DNA of 64,000 nt from Cyanobacteria bacterium SZAS LIN-3 (GCA_018266215.1 JAFEAV010000009.1:60791-124790), one strand, 5' to 3'; shown: positions 53,182 through 62,277, counted from the first letter of the stretch. Program-made: numbers and translations. Notes: generated from the sequence alone by a model not told the origin.

Positions 53182-54219
53182 TTGAAGCGCAGACCAAATC
53201 GACCGGATTTAAAACAGTTTGCAGCCGCGGGGGCCGCAATCCTGCTCGGTCTGGGTTCCAGTCCGGTCTCTGCCCAGCAAGCGCAAAGCCCGGCGCCGAC
53301 TCAATCCGCCGGTGCCAGCCAATTTATTGCGCAATCGGAGCTGGGCAATACTCTCAAGCTCCCGGTGCACCTGTGGACGCCCGCTGACCTGAGCGAAAAA
53401 GATATTGAAAAGGCCCGGGGCATTATCGTCGTCCTGCAAGCACTGATCTTCGACGGGACAGCCTTTGATTTGCTGGCGCGGCATCTGACCGAAAAAGGCT
53501 ATGTCGTCTTCAGTCAGGATTTCCGTGGGTATGGCCAGTGGCTGACAGACAACAACGATTTTGGCGGCGACAAGCAGATCCACTTTGGTCAGAGCAAAGA
53601 CGATCTGACAAAAATATTGAGCGCCCTGAGAGAAAAACATCCAGGGAAGAAAATTTATTGCATCGGTGAAAGTATCGGCGCCAACATGGCTCTCTGGGAA
53701 GCTTCGACCGAGCCGAAACTAATGGACGGTGCCATTGCCGTTGGACTGACAAACAAACGCTGCCATTTTTTGCCCCGCCCATATTGGGCCGTAACAATCG
53801 CAAAAGGCCTGCAGCATCCCAAGAAACCGGTCAATATAAAACCTTACATGAAGCCGGTTTTGACCGAAGACAAAGAGCTCAATCTCAAGATCATCGATGA
53901 CAAAAACACACTGACGGCAATAAGTCCCACAGATCTGATCAAAGCAAAGCTCACTAACCAGTACTCGCTCGACGACGTGGAAAAGATTCCTTCCACCATG
54001 CCCATTCTCGTTATTGCCGGCGCCAAAGATAAAGTGCAGCGGACAAGCTCACTCAAGGCCATTCTCAAGCGCATGCCTTCACAGCAAAAGGAGCTGGTGA
54101 TCCTTCCTGAAAAAGGACATCTTCTGATCGAGCATCGCGACCTCGATCCGGAAATTGCACAACTGATAGACTCCTGGCTCGAAAAGCGAGACAGCAGCTC
54201 GGTTGCATTGAAAGATTGA
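53182..54219 (+). CDS. Secreted alpha/beta hydrolase
   Basis: A 345-residue protein from TTG 53182, 12 bases after the MFS stop. The N-terminus reads as a signal peptide (AAAGAAILLGLGSSPVSAQQ). The alpha/beta hydrolase fold shows IIVVLQALIFDGTAFDLLA, GYVVFSQDFRGYG, the nucleophile elbow CIGESIGANMAL (Ser about 163), Asp in IAGAKDKV (about 281) and His in EKGHLLIEH (about 312). It resembles monoglyceride lipase or lysophospholipase-type enzymes. A periplasmic lipase or acyl-esterase acting on the exported lipid is a fair guess, but substrate is unknown. Confidence 0.82.
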   Translation: MKRRPNRPDLKQFAAAGAAILLGLGSSPVSAQQAQSPAPTQSAGASQFIAQSELGNTLKLPVHLWTPADLSEKDIEKARGIIVVLQALIFDGTAFDLLARHLTEKGYVVFSQDFRGYGQWLTDNNDFGGDKQIHFGQSKDDLTKILSALREKHPGKKIYCIGESIGANMALWEASTEPKLMDGAIAVGLTNKRCHFLPRPYWAVTIAKGLQHPKKPVNIKPYMKPVLTEDKELNLKIIDDKNTLTAISPTDLIKAKLTNQYSLDDVEKIPSTMPILVIAGAKDKVQRTSSLKAILKRMPSQQKELVILPEKGHLLIEHRDLDPEIAQLIDSWLEKRDSSSVALKD

Positions 54220-54231
54220 AGGGCTTGACGC

Positions 54232-54249
54232 TTCTAGATTTTTCTAGAA
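54232..54249. other. AT-rich inverted repeat between convergent genes
   Basis: TTCTAGA-TTTT-TCTAGAA, a 7-bp stem with a 4-base loop, lies between the hydrolase gene and apt and overlaps the apt stop codon. The stem is AT-rich and weak; it might help terminate one or both transcripts. Confidence 0.35.
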
Positions 54250-54828
54250 ATGCAAGACAGAGAAAATTTCCATCTTGTCGCCGCCGATTACCTTGGGCGC
54301 ACCGTTGAGAAAATCAAGCTCAACCATGAAGCCACAGGCTGCCACTTCGGCGCCGAGCTTTTGCATCAATTGCTTGGCAGCCAGAGCCGTACCGCCGGTA
54401 GCGAGAAGATCGTCAATCACAACCACTCTATCAGCGGAGCCGACGGCATCTTTGTGCACTTCAATAGTGTCTTCGCCATACTCGAGGGCATAGGAAACTT
54501 TCTCAGTCTGCCAGGGCAACTTGCCGGGCTTGCGCACGGGGACGAAGCCCACGCCCAGTTTATGCGCGATAACGGGAGCCAGGATGAAACCTCTGGCTTC
54601 GATGCCGACTATCATGGTCGGCTTGTATTCGGCGCACTTGGCCGTCAAACAATCGATGACGAAGGAAAAAGCTTCGGGGTCACGCAGCAACGTGGTCAAA
54701 TCTTTGAAGATAATGCCGGCCTTTGGAAAGTCGGGCACGTCACGAATAATATCCTTGAGCCACTGCGCCTTGTCATCAGAAAGCGGCAAAGACATGGTTT
54801 CCTGATGGGCAAGCTTTTGGGACGTCAT
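54244..54828 (-). CDS. apt: Adenine phosphoribosyltransferase
   Basis: A 194-residue purine-salvage enzyme that makes AMP from adenine and PRPP. The ATG at 54828 with GAGGAAAA upstream is preferred to the TTG one codon earlier. Motifs: DIIRDVPDFPKAGIIFKDLT, VGIEARGFILAPVIAHKLG, VRKPGKLPW, and the PRPP loop VVVIDDLLATGGTALAA. It has a short N-terminal extension of about 12 residues over typical family members. It lies 35 bases downstream of recJ on the same strand and is probably cotranscribed, as apt and recJ are often neighbours. Confidence 0.96.
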   Translation of the reverse strand: MTSQKLAHQETMSLPLSDDKAQWLKDIIRDVPDFPKAGIIFKDLTTLLRDPEAFSFVIDCLTAKCAEYKPTMIVGIEARGFILAPVIAHKLGVGFVPVRKPGKLPWQTEKVSYALEYGEDTIEVHKDAVGSADRVVVIDDLLATGGTALAAKQLMQKLGAEVAACGFMVELDFLNGAPKVIGGDKMEIFSVLHF

Positions 54829-54866
54829 CAATTTTTCCTCGAAGAGACAGCAATCGAGTCGGCAGG

Positions 54867-57539
54867 CTATTCGCCGTAGGTGGTGACCGATTTCAGGACA
54901 CCCGGCCGACCGGGGACTTCATCCCCAAGCTCCACGGGAGTAGCGGCTAGCTCCACCCGATTTGGAACGAGTGCTAATTGTATCTCCTTCATGCTGCATT
55001 CCCTACACCACTGTCTAAATTTCTTGACCTGGTCCAGGGAAGCCGCCATTTGCTTGTACTCGGGCGTGTCTTCGACGCTTTCCATGGGCTGGCCGAGAAT
55101 ATCAAGATAAAGCATGCCGTTTTCGGAAAACCAGTCAATCCAGTGCACTTTCTTGAGCGCGGTCAGGGCAAGAGCCACTGACATCTTGCTTGCGCCCAGC
55201 AACGCGGCCAGCTTTTCACCTTCCACCTGGCCTTCCCGCTGATTAATGGCGAAACGCACGAGGCCCAGCAGACGCTTGAGGAAAAAGGCCGGCTCCTCCA
55301 GCTCGTCGTCTTCACAACCGACGACATACAGGTTGGTAGCCCGACTGCTACGCATCAAGTCCTGCAAATTTTTCAAAGTAGGCGGGAATTGCCAGAGCAG
55401 CAAATGGTCTTTTTCGGTAATCAAAGTACGGTCGGTGAACTCAATGCCATCCACCCGCGGGCAGGACTCACCAAAAATGATCAGGTCCTTGCCTAATTTT
55501 GCCTGGGCTTTTTTGACGACTTCCGCATTGCCCTGGAAGGAGCGCAAATCCTTGAACATAAACTTGATCGCCGCGGGCGACTCTCCGGTTATGGATTCGG
55601 TGACGGCCGCAGGTCGCATATCCGGGGAACCATCAGCTTTACCCTTGCCGTTGTCGCCCGAGGCGTCGCCGCTGCCGGCGGCAGCTTTGCCAGAACCCGC
55701 ACCGGGAGCAAAATTCTGCTTTGCCTGCTGACCACCACTGGAAGCGCTGGTCAACTGTTCATCACTCTGCAGCATTTCCTTGACGCCGTGCCGACGCCAG
55801 TCAATCAAAACCAGTTGCAGGCGATCACGGCCCTGATAGCTGTTTATATCAGGGTTGAAAACCACATCCACTTGCTCGTCATCGGCGGGCACACGTCCGC
55901 GACTGCTCCACAAAACGGCCTCAAACTCACGGCCCGAAGCTGGGTCCAGAAGATTGACCCGGCTGTGTTTGCCTTCTTTGCCCAGGGTACGAGTGGAGGT
56001 GACGCGACACTGCTCAAGGCAGAGGATGGGCTTCTTATTGCCCATGCCGAAAGGCGCCATTCGATTGAGATCTTTAGCCGTATCGAGAGAAAGAGTGGCA
56101 CCATCGGCGATGGCGTCTATTTGCAAGCGAGTCGATAGCGCCTTGCCGTTCATCATGCGATTGCAGGTGGCGACTATGCCGCGGGCGGCCGATTCGGCTT
56201 TTTCCGCTTCGATGGCGAAACCAGCGGCCATCTTGTGACCGCCCCATTTAGTGAGCAGATGCTCGTTGGCCTTCAGGACTTCATACAGGTCGATTTGATC
56301 AACGCCGCGCGCCGATCCGCGCACCATGCCTTCCTCGCGATCCAGCTCGCCGATGAAAACAGGACGTTGAAACTTCTCCACCAGACGCGAGGCAACAATC
56401 CCGACTACGCCATGGTGCCAACCTTCGGCATAGATAGCGATGCCTTTGTCCTGATTGAGATCGCACTTGGTCAGAACCATGTGCTCCGCTTCCATATAAA
56501 TCTTTTCGCAGAGCTCCTGCCTTCTGGCATTTTCTCTCTGCATCTGTTGTGCCAGCTCGTCGGCGCGGGCCGGATCATCGGTGGTGAGAAGTTCAACCGC
56601 AAATTTGGCGTCGGAGAGACGACCAACGGCGTTCAGTCTGGGCGCCAGGCCAAAGCCCACCAGATCGGTATCTTCCTTGCCGGCCACTTGCACCAGCAAG
56701 GCCTTAATGCCGGGACGCTTGGAAGCAACCAGGCGAGGCAAGCCCACCCGCACGAGATAGCGATTTTCCAGTACCAACGGTACGAGGTCGGCGATCATGC
56801 CCAGGGTGACGAAATCGTGCAGCTTCTCAATCTCGTCTTCTTTGCTGAAGCGGGTCAACAGAGCTTCGCAGACTTTGTAGGCGACGCCCACACCGGGCAA
56901 ATGAAACAGGGGATGGTCTTCGGCCAGGAGCTTGGGATGCACAACCGCCACCGCCGGCGGTAGCATTTCCGGCATCGTATGGTGATCGAGTACGAGGGTA
57001 TCCACACCGAGGGATTTGGCCAGATTGATCTCAGCGAAGTTTGAGACACCACAGTCGCAGGTAATGATCAGCTTTGTGCGGTGCTTGCTGGCAAGCACGC
57101 TGACGGCCTTGAGATTTAGACCGTATCCCTCAGTTGAGCGATTGGGGATGTAAAAATCGACATTGGCGCCGAGCTGTTTCAACACCGTGAGAAGGACGGA
57201 GGTACCGGTGATGCCGTCGACATCGTAGTCACCATATACGGTGATATGTTCACCGGTGGAGATTGCTTCGCAGATGCGAACGATTGCCTTGTCGATATTG
57301 GGCAATTCATTAGGGGGCGTGGCAACGTACAGACTTTCGTCCAGAAATTGATTGACCGTCTCCACAGTGGAAAATCCGCGACGCATGAGCACCCCGGCCA
57401 AGAGGGTAGAGCCACCGCAAGCCTCAACCAGCGCAGGGTCGGGAGCAGTCTTATCGGGGAATATCCAGGTTTTGCTGGGCAAACCGGTAACTGTCTGAGT
57501 TTGAGTTTGGTTGTGGCTCTGGCTCATGCTTTCACTCAT
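54867..57539 (-). CDS. recJ: Single-stranded-DNA-specific exonuclease RecJ, extended
   Basis: An 890-residue 5'-3' ssDNA exonuclease, much longer than the usual 550-600. DHH-domain motifs: ITVYGDYDVDGITGTSVLL, TKLIITCDCGVSN, VLDHHTMPEMLP (the DHH triad), GVGVAYKVCEALL. DHHA1 follows with HHGVVGIVASRLVEKF and KWGGHKMAAGFAIE, then an OB-like part. Residues about 590-645 are a Gly/Ser/Ala/Lys low-complexity linker. The last 240 residues form a separate C-terminal region (DLIIFGESCPRVDGIEF; LYVVGCEDDELEEPAFFLKRL) like the RecJ_C region of some long RecJ proteins. Works in recombination and mismatch repair. Confidence 0.95.
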   Translation of the reverse strand: MSESMSQSHNQTQTQTVTGLPSKTWIFPDKTAPDPALVEACGGSTLLAGVLMRRGFSTVETVNQFLDESLYVATPPNELPNIDKAIVRICEAISTGEHITVYGDYDVDGITGTSVLLTVLKQLGANVDFYIPNRSTEGYGLNLKAVSVLASKHRTKLIITCDCGVSNFAEINLAKSLGVDTLVLDHHTMPEMLPPAVAVVHPKLLAEDHPLFHLPGVGVAYKVCEALLTRFSKEDEIEKLHDFVTLGMIADLVPLVLENRYLVRVGLPRLVASKRPGIKALLVQVAGKEDTDLVGFGLAPRLNAVGRLSDAKFAVELLTTDDPARADELAQQMQRENARRQELCEKIYMEAEHMVLTKCDLNQDKGIAIYAEGWHHGVVGIVASRLVEKFQRPVFIGELDREEGMVRGSARGVDQIDLYEVLKANEHLLTKWGGHKMAAGFAIEAEKAESAARGIVATCNRMMNGKALSTRLQIDAIADGATLSLDTAKDLNRMAPFGMGNKKPILCLEQCRVTSTRTLGKEGKHSRVNLLDPASGREFEAVLWSSRGRVPADDEQVDVVFNPDINSYQGRDRLQLVLIDWRRHGVKEMLQSDEQLTSASSGGQQAKQNFAPGAGSGKAAAGSGDASGDNGKGKADGSPDMRPAAVTESITGESPAAIKFMFKDLRSFQGNAEVVKKAQAKLGKDLIIFGESCPRVDGIEFTDRTLITEKDHLLLWQFPPTLKNLQDLMRSSRATNLYVVGCEDDELEEPAFFLKRLLGLVRFAINQREGQVEGEKLAALLGASKMSVALALTALKKVHWIDWFSENGMLYLDILGQPMESVEDTPEYKQMAASLDQVKKFRQWCRECSMKEIQLALVPNRVELAATPVELGDEVPGRPGVLKSVTTYGE

Positions 57540-57813
57540 GTTGTCTTAGACCCCTTGGTCAGAAAAAACCGTCTATATACAGACTCGATATAAGATCGGA
57601 GCAGGGTCGATCGCTATATGAGGTACTGAATATAGGCACCGCCAATGATGCGCTAGCGGTTATCAATATTGCAATCGTAGCACGAAGACGGCCTTTGAAA
57701 ACCCCGTCTTACACCCATTATCAGAGGCTATTTATGTGCGCCGATTGCTTCCGATTACTTATACGTTTGCGAGGCAAAAATAGTTCAATCGCATATACAA
57801 ACACTTGCGGTGG
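57540..57813. other. Intergenic region with one hairpin
   Basis: About 270 bases between recJ and the next minus-strand gene. The only structure I see is AAGACGG ... CCGTCTT (57685-57691 / 57704-57710) with a 12-base loop. It could end the upstream minus-strand transcript but lacks a T-run. No gene is supported. Confidence 0.35.
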
Positions 57814-58131
57814 TCAATCTTTGTTCAATTCAGGGTCCATGATGTCAAAAATTTTCTTGGCCCTGGGCATCTTCGGCCAGCCCGTCCAGCCGCGCAGATC
57901 GTACTCGACTATGGTGGTAAAAACAGGCACCTTGGGCCAGGGCAGAGCCCATCCGGCAATCCACATGATGGGAAAAAAGGCCACATGCAACGACAGGGCC
58001 ACAAAAAAGGCCTGGAAGAGCGTCCTGTACTCTTCCGCCAGATATCTTATTTTGGCCTTGAAAAAGCCGGCTAGTGAATCGTGTTTCACTAAATTAATAG
58101 ATGGTGTTACTATGAGCCTAACATTAAGCAT
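57814..58131 (-). CDS. Small single-pass membrane protein, unknown
   Basis: A 105-residue frame from ATG 58131. It contains a polar N-terminus (KAKIRYLAEEYRTLFQ), one long hydrophobic helix (FFVALSLHVAFFPIMWIAGW) and a polar C-terminus (KMPRAKKIFDIMDPEL). The layout resembles the N-terminal anchor of TonB-type proteins, but no TonB domain is present. The ribosome site before 58131 is weak. A strong GGAGG site stands upstream of a different-frame ATG at 58151, so the true start or an upstream frameshift is unresolved. Confidence 0.5.
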   Translation of the reverse strand: MLNVRLIVTPSINLVKHDSLAGFFKAKIRYLAEEYRTLFQAFFVALSLHVAFFPIMWIAGWALPWPKVPVFTTIVEYDLRGWTGWPKMPRAKKIFDIMDPELNKD

Positions 58132-58151
58132 ACACCCTGTATATACTTCAT
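58110..58151 (-). CDS. Possible 13-codon leader peptide
   Basis: ATG 58151 is preceded by GGAGG at a good distance (GGAGGATGCTCGA). It opens a 13-codon frame (MKYIQGVCLMLGS) ending at TAG 58110, overlapping the start of the small membrane-protein gene in another frame. It could be a leader peptide coupling translation, or the remains of a frameshifted start. Confidence 0.3.
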   Translation of the reverse strand: MKYIQGVCLMLGS

Positions 58152-58178
58152 TCGAGCATCCTCCACAAGCGCATAGAA

Positions 58179-59051
58179 GTGAAGCTTTTAACCCCCAAAC
58201 GTACAATCAATTTAACAGCATTCCTCGCCGCTGCGCTTATAAGCCAGAGCCTGGCAGCTGAACTGTACGACGGCGCCGCCGGCTGCGGGGCCTTTGCCTT
58301 CGGCAAAAAGAAAGCTGAGGAAGAAGCGGCAAAGAGCGAAAGCGCCAAAGATGAGCCGAAAGAAAAGGTAAAGGGCAAGAGCAAACAGGAAGTAGAAGAG
58401 GAAGAAGCGCTGGAGGCCGAGTATACGGCCTATCAAAAGGAACTGGCGGCCACTCTTAAATCGGTCAAAAACCCCTTCGGCAGCAACGACAATAAAACGG
58501 GAGCCGACTCCGAAGGCGACTCCAACACCCTTACAATCGCCGGAGCCAGCCCCAGAGCAGCCCGTCTCAGCCTGGGCCAGCGCCTGCTGCAATGCAAACT
58601 CTACATGCCCGGGCGCATGATGATAGGCCACCCCGCCGAGTTCACGATTAAGGGCCGTCCCGGCTACTGGGCCGCCCTGGCCATGGCCGACCGTGACAAG
58701 GGAGCCAAACCTATATATGGTCGGGAATTACGTCTGGGCCCGGACCGCAAAGTCGTGGCCATTGGCAAGATTCCCGAATCGGGAGTCTTGCAGCTCAAAA
58801 TCTTTACCCCCATCGCCGGCGACCTGATTGGTGGCAATCTATACTTTGAAGCGGCAGTCTGGCCGGAAAACCGCCTGGAGCAAATGGAGCTGGCCATGCC
58901 CGTGTCATCTGAATCACAGGCAGCCAGTCAGGCGAACAGCGTGGCCATCATAGGCGAAGGCGAGCGCAAACGCGGACTGAAATTTATTCCTGACAGTCGC
59001 TCCCCATACGCCCGCGCCAACGGACCCGGTCTTGGGTCGGGCAGCCCCTGA
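58179..59051 (+). CDS. Secreted hypothetical protein with charged coiled-coil segment
   Basis: A 290-residue protein from GTG 58179. The signal peptide is INLTAFLAAALISQSLA. Residues about 40-90 are highly charged (KKKAEEEAAKSESAKDE..., QEVEEEEALEAEYTAYQKEL) and probably coiled or disordered. The C-terminal half is more globular (LSLGQRLLQCKLYMPGRMMIG, GPDRKVVAIGKIPESGVLQL, NLYFEAAVWPENRLEQMELAM) and looks like a beta-sandwich. No family is recognised. It is 14 bases upstream of the DUF4127 gene on the same strand. Confidence 0.7.
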   Translation: MKLLTPKRTINLTAFLAAALISQSLAAELYDGAAGCGAFAFGKKKAEEEAAKSESAKDEPKEKVKGKSKQEVEEEEALEAEYTAYQKELAATLKSVKNPFGSNDNKTGADSEGDSNTLTIAGASPRAARLSLGQRLLQCKLYMPGRMMIGHPAEFTIKGRPGYWAALAMADRDKGAKPIYGRELRLGPDRKVVAIGKIPESGVLQLKIFTPIAGDLIGGNLYFEAAVWPENRLEQMELAMPVSSESQAASQANSVAIIGEGERKRGLKFIPDSRSPYARANGPGLGSGSP

Positions 59052-59065
59052 TCCTCTGGAAACCG

Positions 59066-60631
59066 ATGAAAACACTGCTGATTCCGCTTGACGACAGACC
59101 AGTAACCTACACCTTCCCGGCCCTCGTCGCCAGAGCGGCCAGGACAGAGGCGATTCTTCCGCCCCGGCATCTGATGGGAGCGCTGACGCGTCCGGCGCAA
59201 ATGGAAGAACTCTTCACTTTTGCCGAAGGGGTCATCACGCGGCAAGAGCCCGACGCCGTCATCATCTCGCTGGACAGCCTGCTCTACGGTGGCCTGATTA
59301 CCGGCAGGCGCTCAAACGACGACATCAAAACCATCACCTCCCGCCTCGACCGCGTCAAAAAGTGGAAGGGCCTCTCAGCCCGACCGGTGCGACTCTTCGC
59401 CCAGTCGTCAATCATGCGCATCTCGGACAACTACGACAACACCGAAGAAAAAGAGTACTGGTCCAGATTTGGCCGCGAAATATTTGAGTGGTCGGCCTGC
59501 CTGCATCGCCTCGCCCGCGGAGAAAAGCCGGCTCCGGGCTTACTCGAGTCTCTGGAACGCCGCATCCCGGCGGAAATCCGACAGGATTATCTCGACACCC
59601 GCAGGCGTAATTTTTCAGTCAACATGGCCCTGCTCAAAAGCATGAACGAGGGAATTTTTGACTACCTGATTTTTTCTCAAGATGATTCCGGCGCCTACGG
59701 CTTGAATGTCAGCGAAAAAGAACGTCTGATTGCCACAAGCTCGCAATTGGGCCTGACTGACAAAGTCAGCATCTATGCCGGCGCCGACGAAGTCCTGATG
59801 ACTCTCTTTGCACGCCTGCTCATACAGCAGGGCACGACTACAAATCCCGACACCGCCCCCGGTGTGGTGGTTTATTATTCACCAGCCGGTGCATCTACCG
59901 TGGCAAGCCGCTACGAAGGCCAGGATCTGGGAGTGACGGTGGCCACACAAATTGAGGCCAGCGGTCTGAAAATGCAAGCCGGAACAAAGGACGATGCCAC
60001 TGCTGGCGGTGCAGACCAGCGAGCCGTCGGCGCTCACACCTATACACTGATCATCCACGGACCGGCCGAAAGACAAGGCGACCACATCACCTTGCCAGGC
60101 CTGGCCGATCTCAGTCAGGTCGACACGACCGAAGCCGTCAGTGAAACAATGGCATTGCTGGAACGCGCCCCGGGAGCGGTAATAATCGCCGACGTCGCCT
60201 ACGCCAATGGCGGCGATCCCAAACTTGTGGACGCACTGCTCAAGCGCCCTGATTTATTCGGCAAAGTTAAATCCTACGGCGGCTGGAATACGGCCGGCAA
60301 CACGATGGGCTCGGTACTGGCCGTAGCCGCTGCCCACTGGTACAGCCTGCTACCTGCGGCAAACCATAACGGCGAGCCTGCCCAGGTCGGCAAAAACGAC
60401 GGCAACGAAGCCCTGAAACAATGTCTTTTTGTCCGTCTGGTCGATGACTGGGCCTACCAGGCCTGCGTGCGCAAGCAACTTGCCGGTGACGCCTCCACCC
60501 AGAAACTGGCCGCGCTTATCGGCCCATATATTGCCCAGGTCAATAACGCACTGGCAATAGAGCCCAGTGTTCGGCTATCCTTTCCCTGGAAACGTACATT
60601 TGAAATCGAAATTGGTTTTGAGGGCGGCTGA
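59066..60631 (+). CDS. DUF4127-family protein
   Basis: A 521-residue cytoplasmic-looking protein. The family signature is clear: LIPLDDRPVTYTFP at the very start, LPPRHLMG, DAVIISLDSLLYGGLITGRRS, QSSIMRISDNYDNTEEKEYW, LIFSQDDSGAYGLNVSEK, IYAGADEVLMTLFARLL and GGWNTAGNTMGSVLAVAA. Conserved Asp/Arg/Asn residues in these motifs suggest an enzyme active site, but the reaction is not known to me. It lies between two exported proteins (14 and 12 base gaps), so all three may form one transcript. Confidence 0.9.
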   Translation: MKTLLIPLDDRPVTYTFPALVARAARTEAILPPRHLMGALTRPAQMEELFTFAEGVITRQEPDAVIISLDSLLYGGLITGRRSNDDIKTITSRLDRVKKWKGLSARPVRLFAQSSIMRISDNYDNTEEKEYWSRFGREIFEWSACLHRLARGEKPAPGLLESLERRIPAEIRQDYLDTRRRNFSVNMALLKSMNEGIFDYLIFSQDDSGAYGLNVSEKERLIATSSQLGLTDKVSIYAGADEVLMTLFARLLIQQGTTTNPDTAPGVVVYYSPAGASTVASRYEGQDLGVTVATQIEASGLKMQAGTKDDATAGGADQRAVGAHTYTLIIHGPAERQGDHITLPGLADLSQVDTTEAVSETMALLERAPGAVIIADVAYANGGDPKLVDALLKRPDLFGKVKSYGGWNTAGNTMGSVLAVAAAHWYSLLPAANHNGEPAQVGKNDGNEALKQCLFVRLVDDWAYQACVRKQLAGDASTQKLAALIGPYIAQVNNALAIEPSVRLSFPWKRTFEIEIGFEGG

Positions 60632-60643
60632 AAATAAAGGCAA

Positions 60644-61711
60644 ATGCAAAAAGCAATTTTGACACTGGCTTCAATATCAATGCTCATGCTCCAGGCGAGC
60701 CCGGCCCTGGCAGTGGAAACCTGGGAACGCCTGGACAAGCGCCTCAAAGGTCAGGTGCTGGAAATAAATGTGGGCATCAAATTTAAGCTCAAAGACACAC
60801 TTTTTTGTCAGATTGCCGACGCCTCGCCCCGCCTGCGCCGCTATGTTTTTTGCGCCTCCAGCCGTGATCCCGGCTACAAGGTGGTGCAGGTGGCCACAGC
60901 CTTCCCGGTCAAAACCAAACGCACCGACCGCGCTTATTATTTGACGGCCAGACACGTCTTCGACACCACCGAAGACCTCGTCCTCGCCTTCCAGCACTTT
61001 TACTCGGGCATGCGACTGTACGCCGAACAAACCGCCACCAATCCACGCGAAGTCGACGAACGATTCCGCGAGCTCCTGCAGATAGTAAATCTATCGACAA
61101 AAAAGGACCGCTCCCGCGCCGAGCTTATCACTTATCAGCAAACAGTCGATAACATCTGGGATACTTATGAGACCTATCTTTCCGCCCGGGTCGACCCGTC
61201 AAGGTCGCGCTTTGATAAATACCTCAAACAAACAAATATAGCGGCCGAAGTAGGCTACTTCCTGCATGCCTGCGGACCGGTAACGCAGCCGCCTTTCCTG
61301 GCAAAAATCTATAAGGCCACCAAGCCCGATACCGATCCCGATATCGCCGTGATCACAACGGACAAAAATAAAATAATCCCACTGGAGCTTGATTCAATAG
61401 AAGCAACAGAGGGCCAGGAGATCCAGGTCATCGGTTATCCTATCGCCTCCGACCAGATAGACACCGAAGCCAACGATTATTTCACCCCCACTTTCAGCAA
61501 CGGCCACGTCACCAAGGTGACACCACATCTGGTGCAGGTGGACGCTCCCATCACCAAGGGCAACTCCGGTGGTCCGGTACTCAGTCTGCGCGGGAAAGTG
61601 CTGGGCCTGATTGTCCGTCGCGCTCTCACCGACAGCGGAGCCGAACTGAATAAATTTGGAGCTGCCATGTCGGTGCAGCAAATCAAGGAATTTGCGCCGG
61701 AACTGTTTTAA
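60644..61711 (+). CDS. Secreted trypsin-like serine protease
   Basis: A 355-residue exported protein with signal peptide ILTLASISMLMLQASPALA. The chymotrypsin-like triad is visible: His in YLTARHVFD (about residue 104), Asp in DPDIAVITT (about 233) and Ser in ITKGNSGGPVLSLRG (about 308). A long insertion (about 125-220, helical) separates His and Asp. No PDZ domain follows, so it is not a classical HtrA/Deg protein. Acts in the periplasm or outside. It has an AAAGG ribosome site and follows the DUF4127 gene by 12 bases. Confidence 0.88.
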   Translation: MQKAILTLASISMLMLQASPALAVETWERLDKRLKGQVLEINVGIKFKLKDTLFCQIADASPRLRRYVFCASSRDPGYKVVQVATAFPVKTKRTDRAYYLTARHVFDTTEDLVLAFQHFYSGMRLYAEQTATNPREVDERFRELLQIVNLSTKKDRSRAELITYQQTVDNIWDTYETYLSARVDPSRSRFDKYLKQTNIAAEVGYFLHACGPVTQPPFLAKIYKATKPDTDPDIAVITTDKNKIIPLELDSIEATEGQEIQVIGYPIASDQIDTEANDYFTPTFSNGHVTKVTPHLVQVDAPITKGNSGGPVLSLRGKVLGLIVRRALTDSGAELNKFGAAMSVQQIKEFAPELF

Positions 61712-61899
61712 GAGCAAGCAGTGGCAATCCTTGTAAAGAAAAAATCTTCACCGAAAAAACTTTTTTTTGGATCCTCACGAATGACTCACGCAAGTGGAGC
61801 AAAGTATCGAATGTAAGCAGTCGAGAGGGAGCGCTTCGAGGTTTACAACTTCCCACTCCCACCGACAAAAAGATTCAAATACTATTGAGGTACTTTCCC

Positions 61900-62229
61900 A
61901 TGTATAACATTTCCACACCAAGAGTCGCTGCCATAGCCGCTGTTGCCATTACTCTCATGTCCTCCCTGCCGTCCTTTGCCTGGAGCAATCACCCGCGCAA
62001 ACAAGAAGTGCTACGCCGCGACAATCAGATCAAAAAAGAAATCAATTGCAACAAAGGCAATTTGAACGGTCACTTTGGCCAATTGAAAGCCGAGGATAAA
62101 GCAATCAAGAGACAGGAACAGCGCGACTTCCGCAAGAATGGCGGCTTCTTGACCAGGGGTCAACAAATTAAACTCAATCGCGAAGAAAACAAAGTGCAAC
62201 GTCAAATAAATCGCGACGAGCGCAAATAA
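61900..62229 (+). CDS. Small secreted basic protein, paralogue A
   Basis: A 109-residue protein. ATG 61900 is preferred over the upstream in-frame TTG because GAGG lies 9 bases before it. The signal peptide ends SLPSFAW. The mature part is short, very basic and helical: RRDNQIKKEINCNKG, LNGHFGQLKAEDKAIKRQEQ, RDFRKNGGFLTRGQQIKLNR, ENKVQRQINRDERK. It is clearly homologous to the next gene, with the same order of motifs (H[FY]xQL, QERRD/QEQRD, NGGxL, QxxxLNxEEN, QRQIN). Function unknown. Confidence 0.75.
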   Translation: MYNISTPRVAAIAAVAITLMSSLPSFAWSNHPRKQEVLRRDNQIKKEINCNKGNLNGHFGQLKAEDKAIKRQEQRDFRKNGGFLTRGQQIKLNREENKVQRQINRDERK

Positions 62230-62277
62230 TACTCGTCCGCAAATCCTCACAAAAGGTTCACAGTAAAGAGGCAAAGT

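Noticed and set aside
57695..58261. 188-codon plus-strand frame
   Set aside because: Overlaps the minus-strand membrane-protein gene and the start of the secreted protein gene; no signal peptide or motif, and the minus frame has a clear membrane helix.
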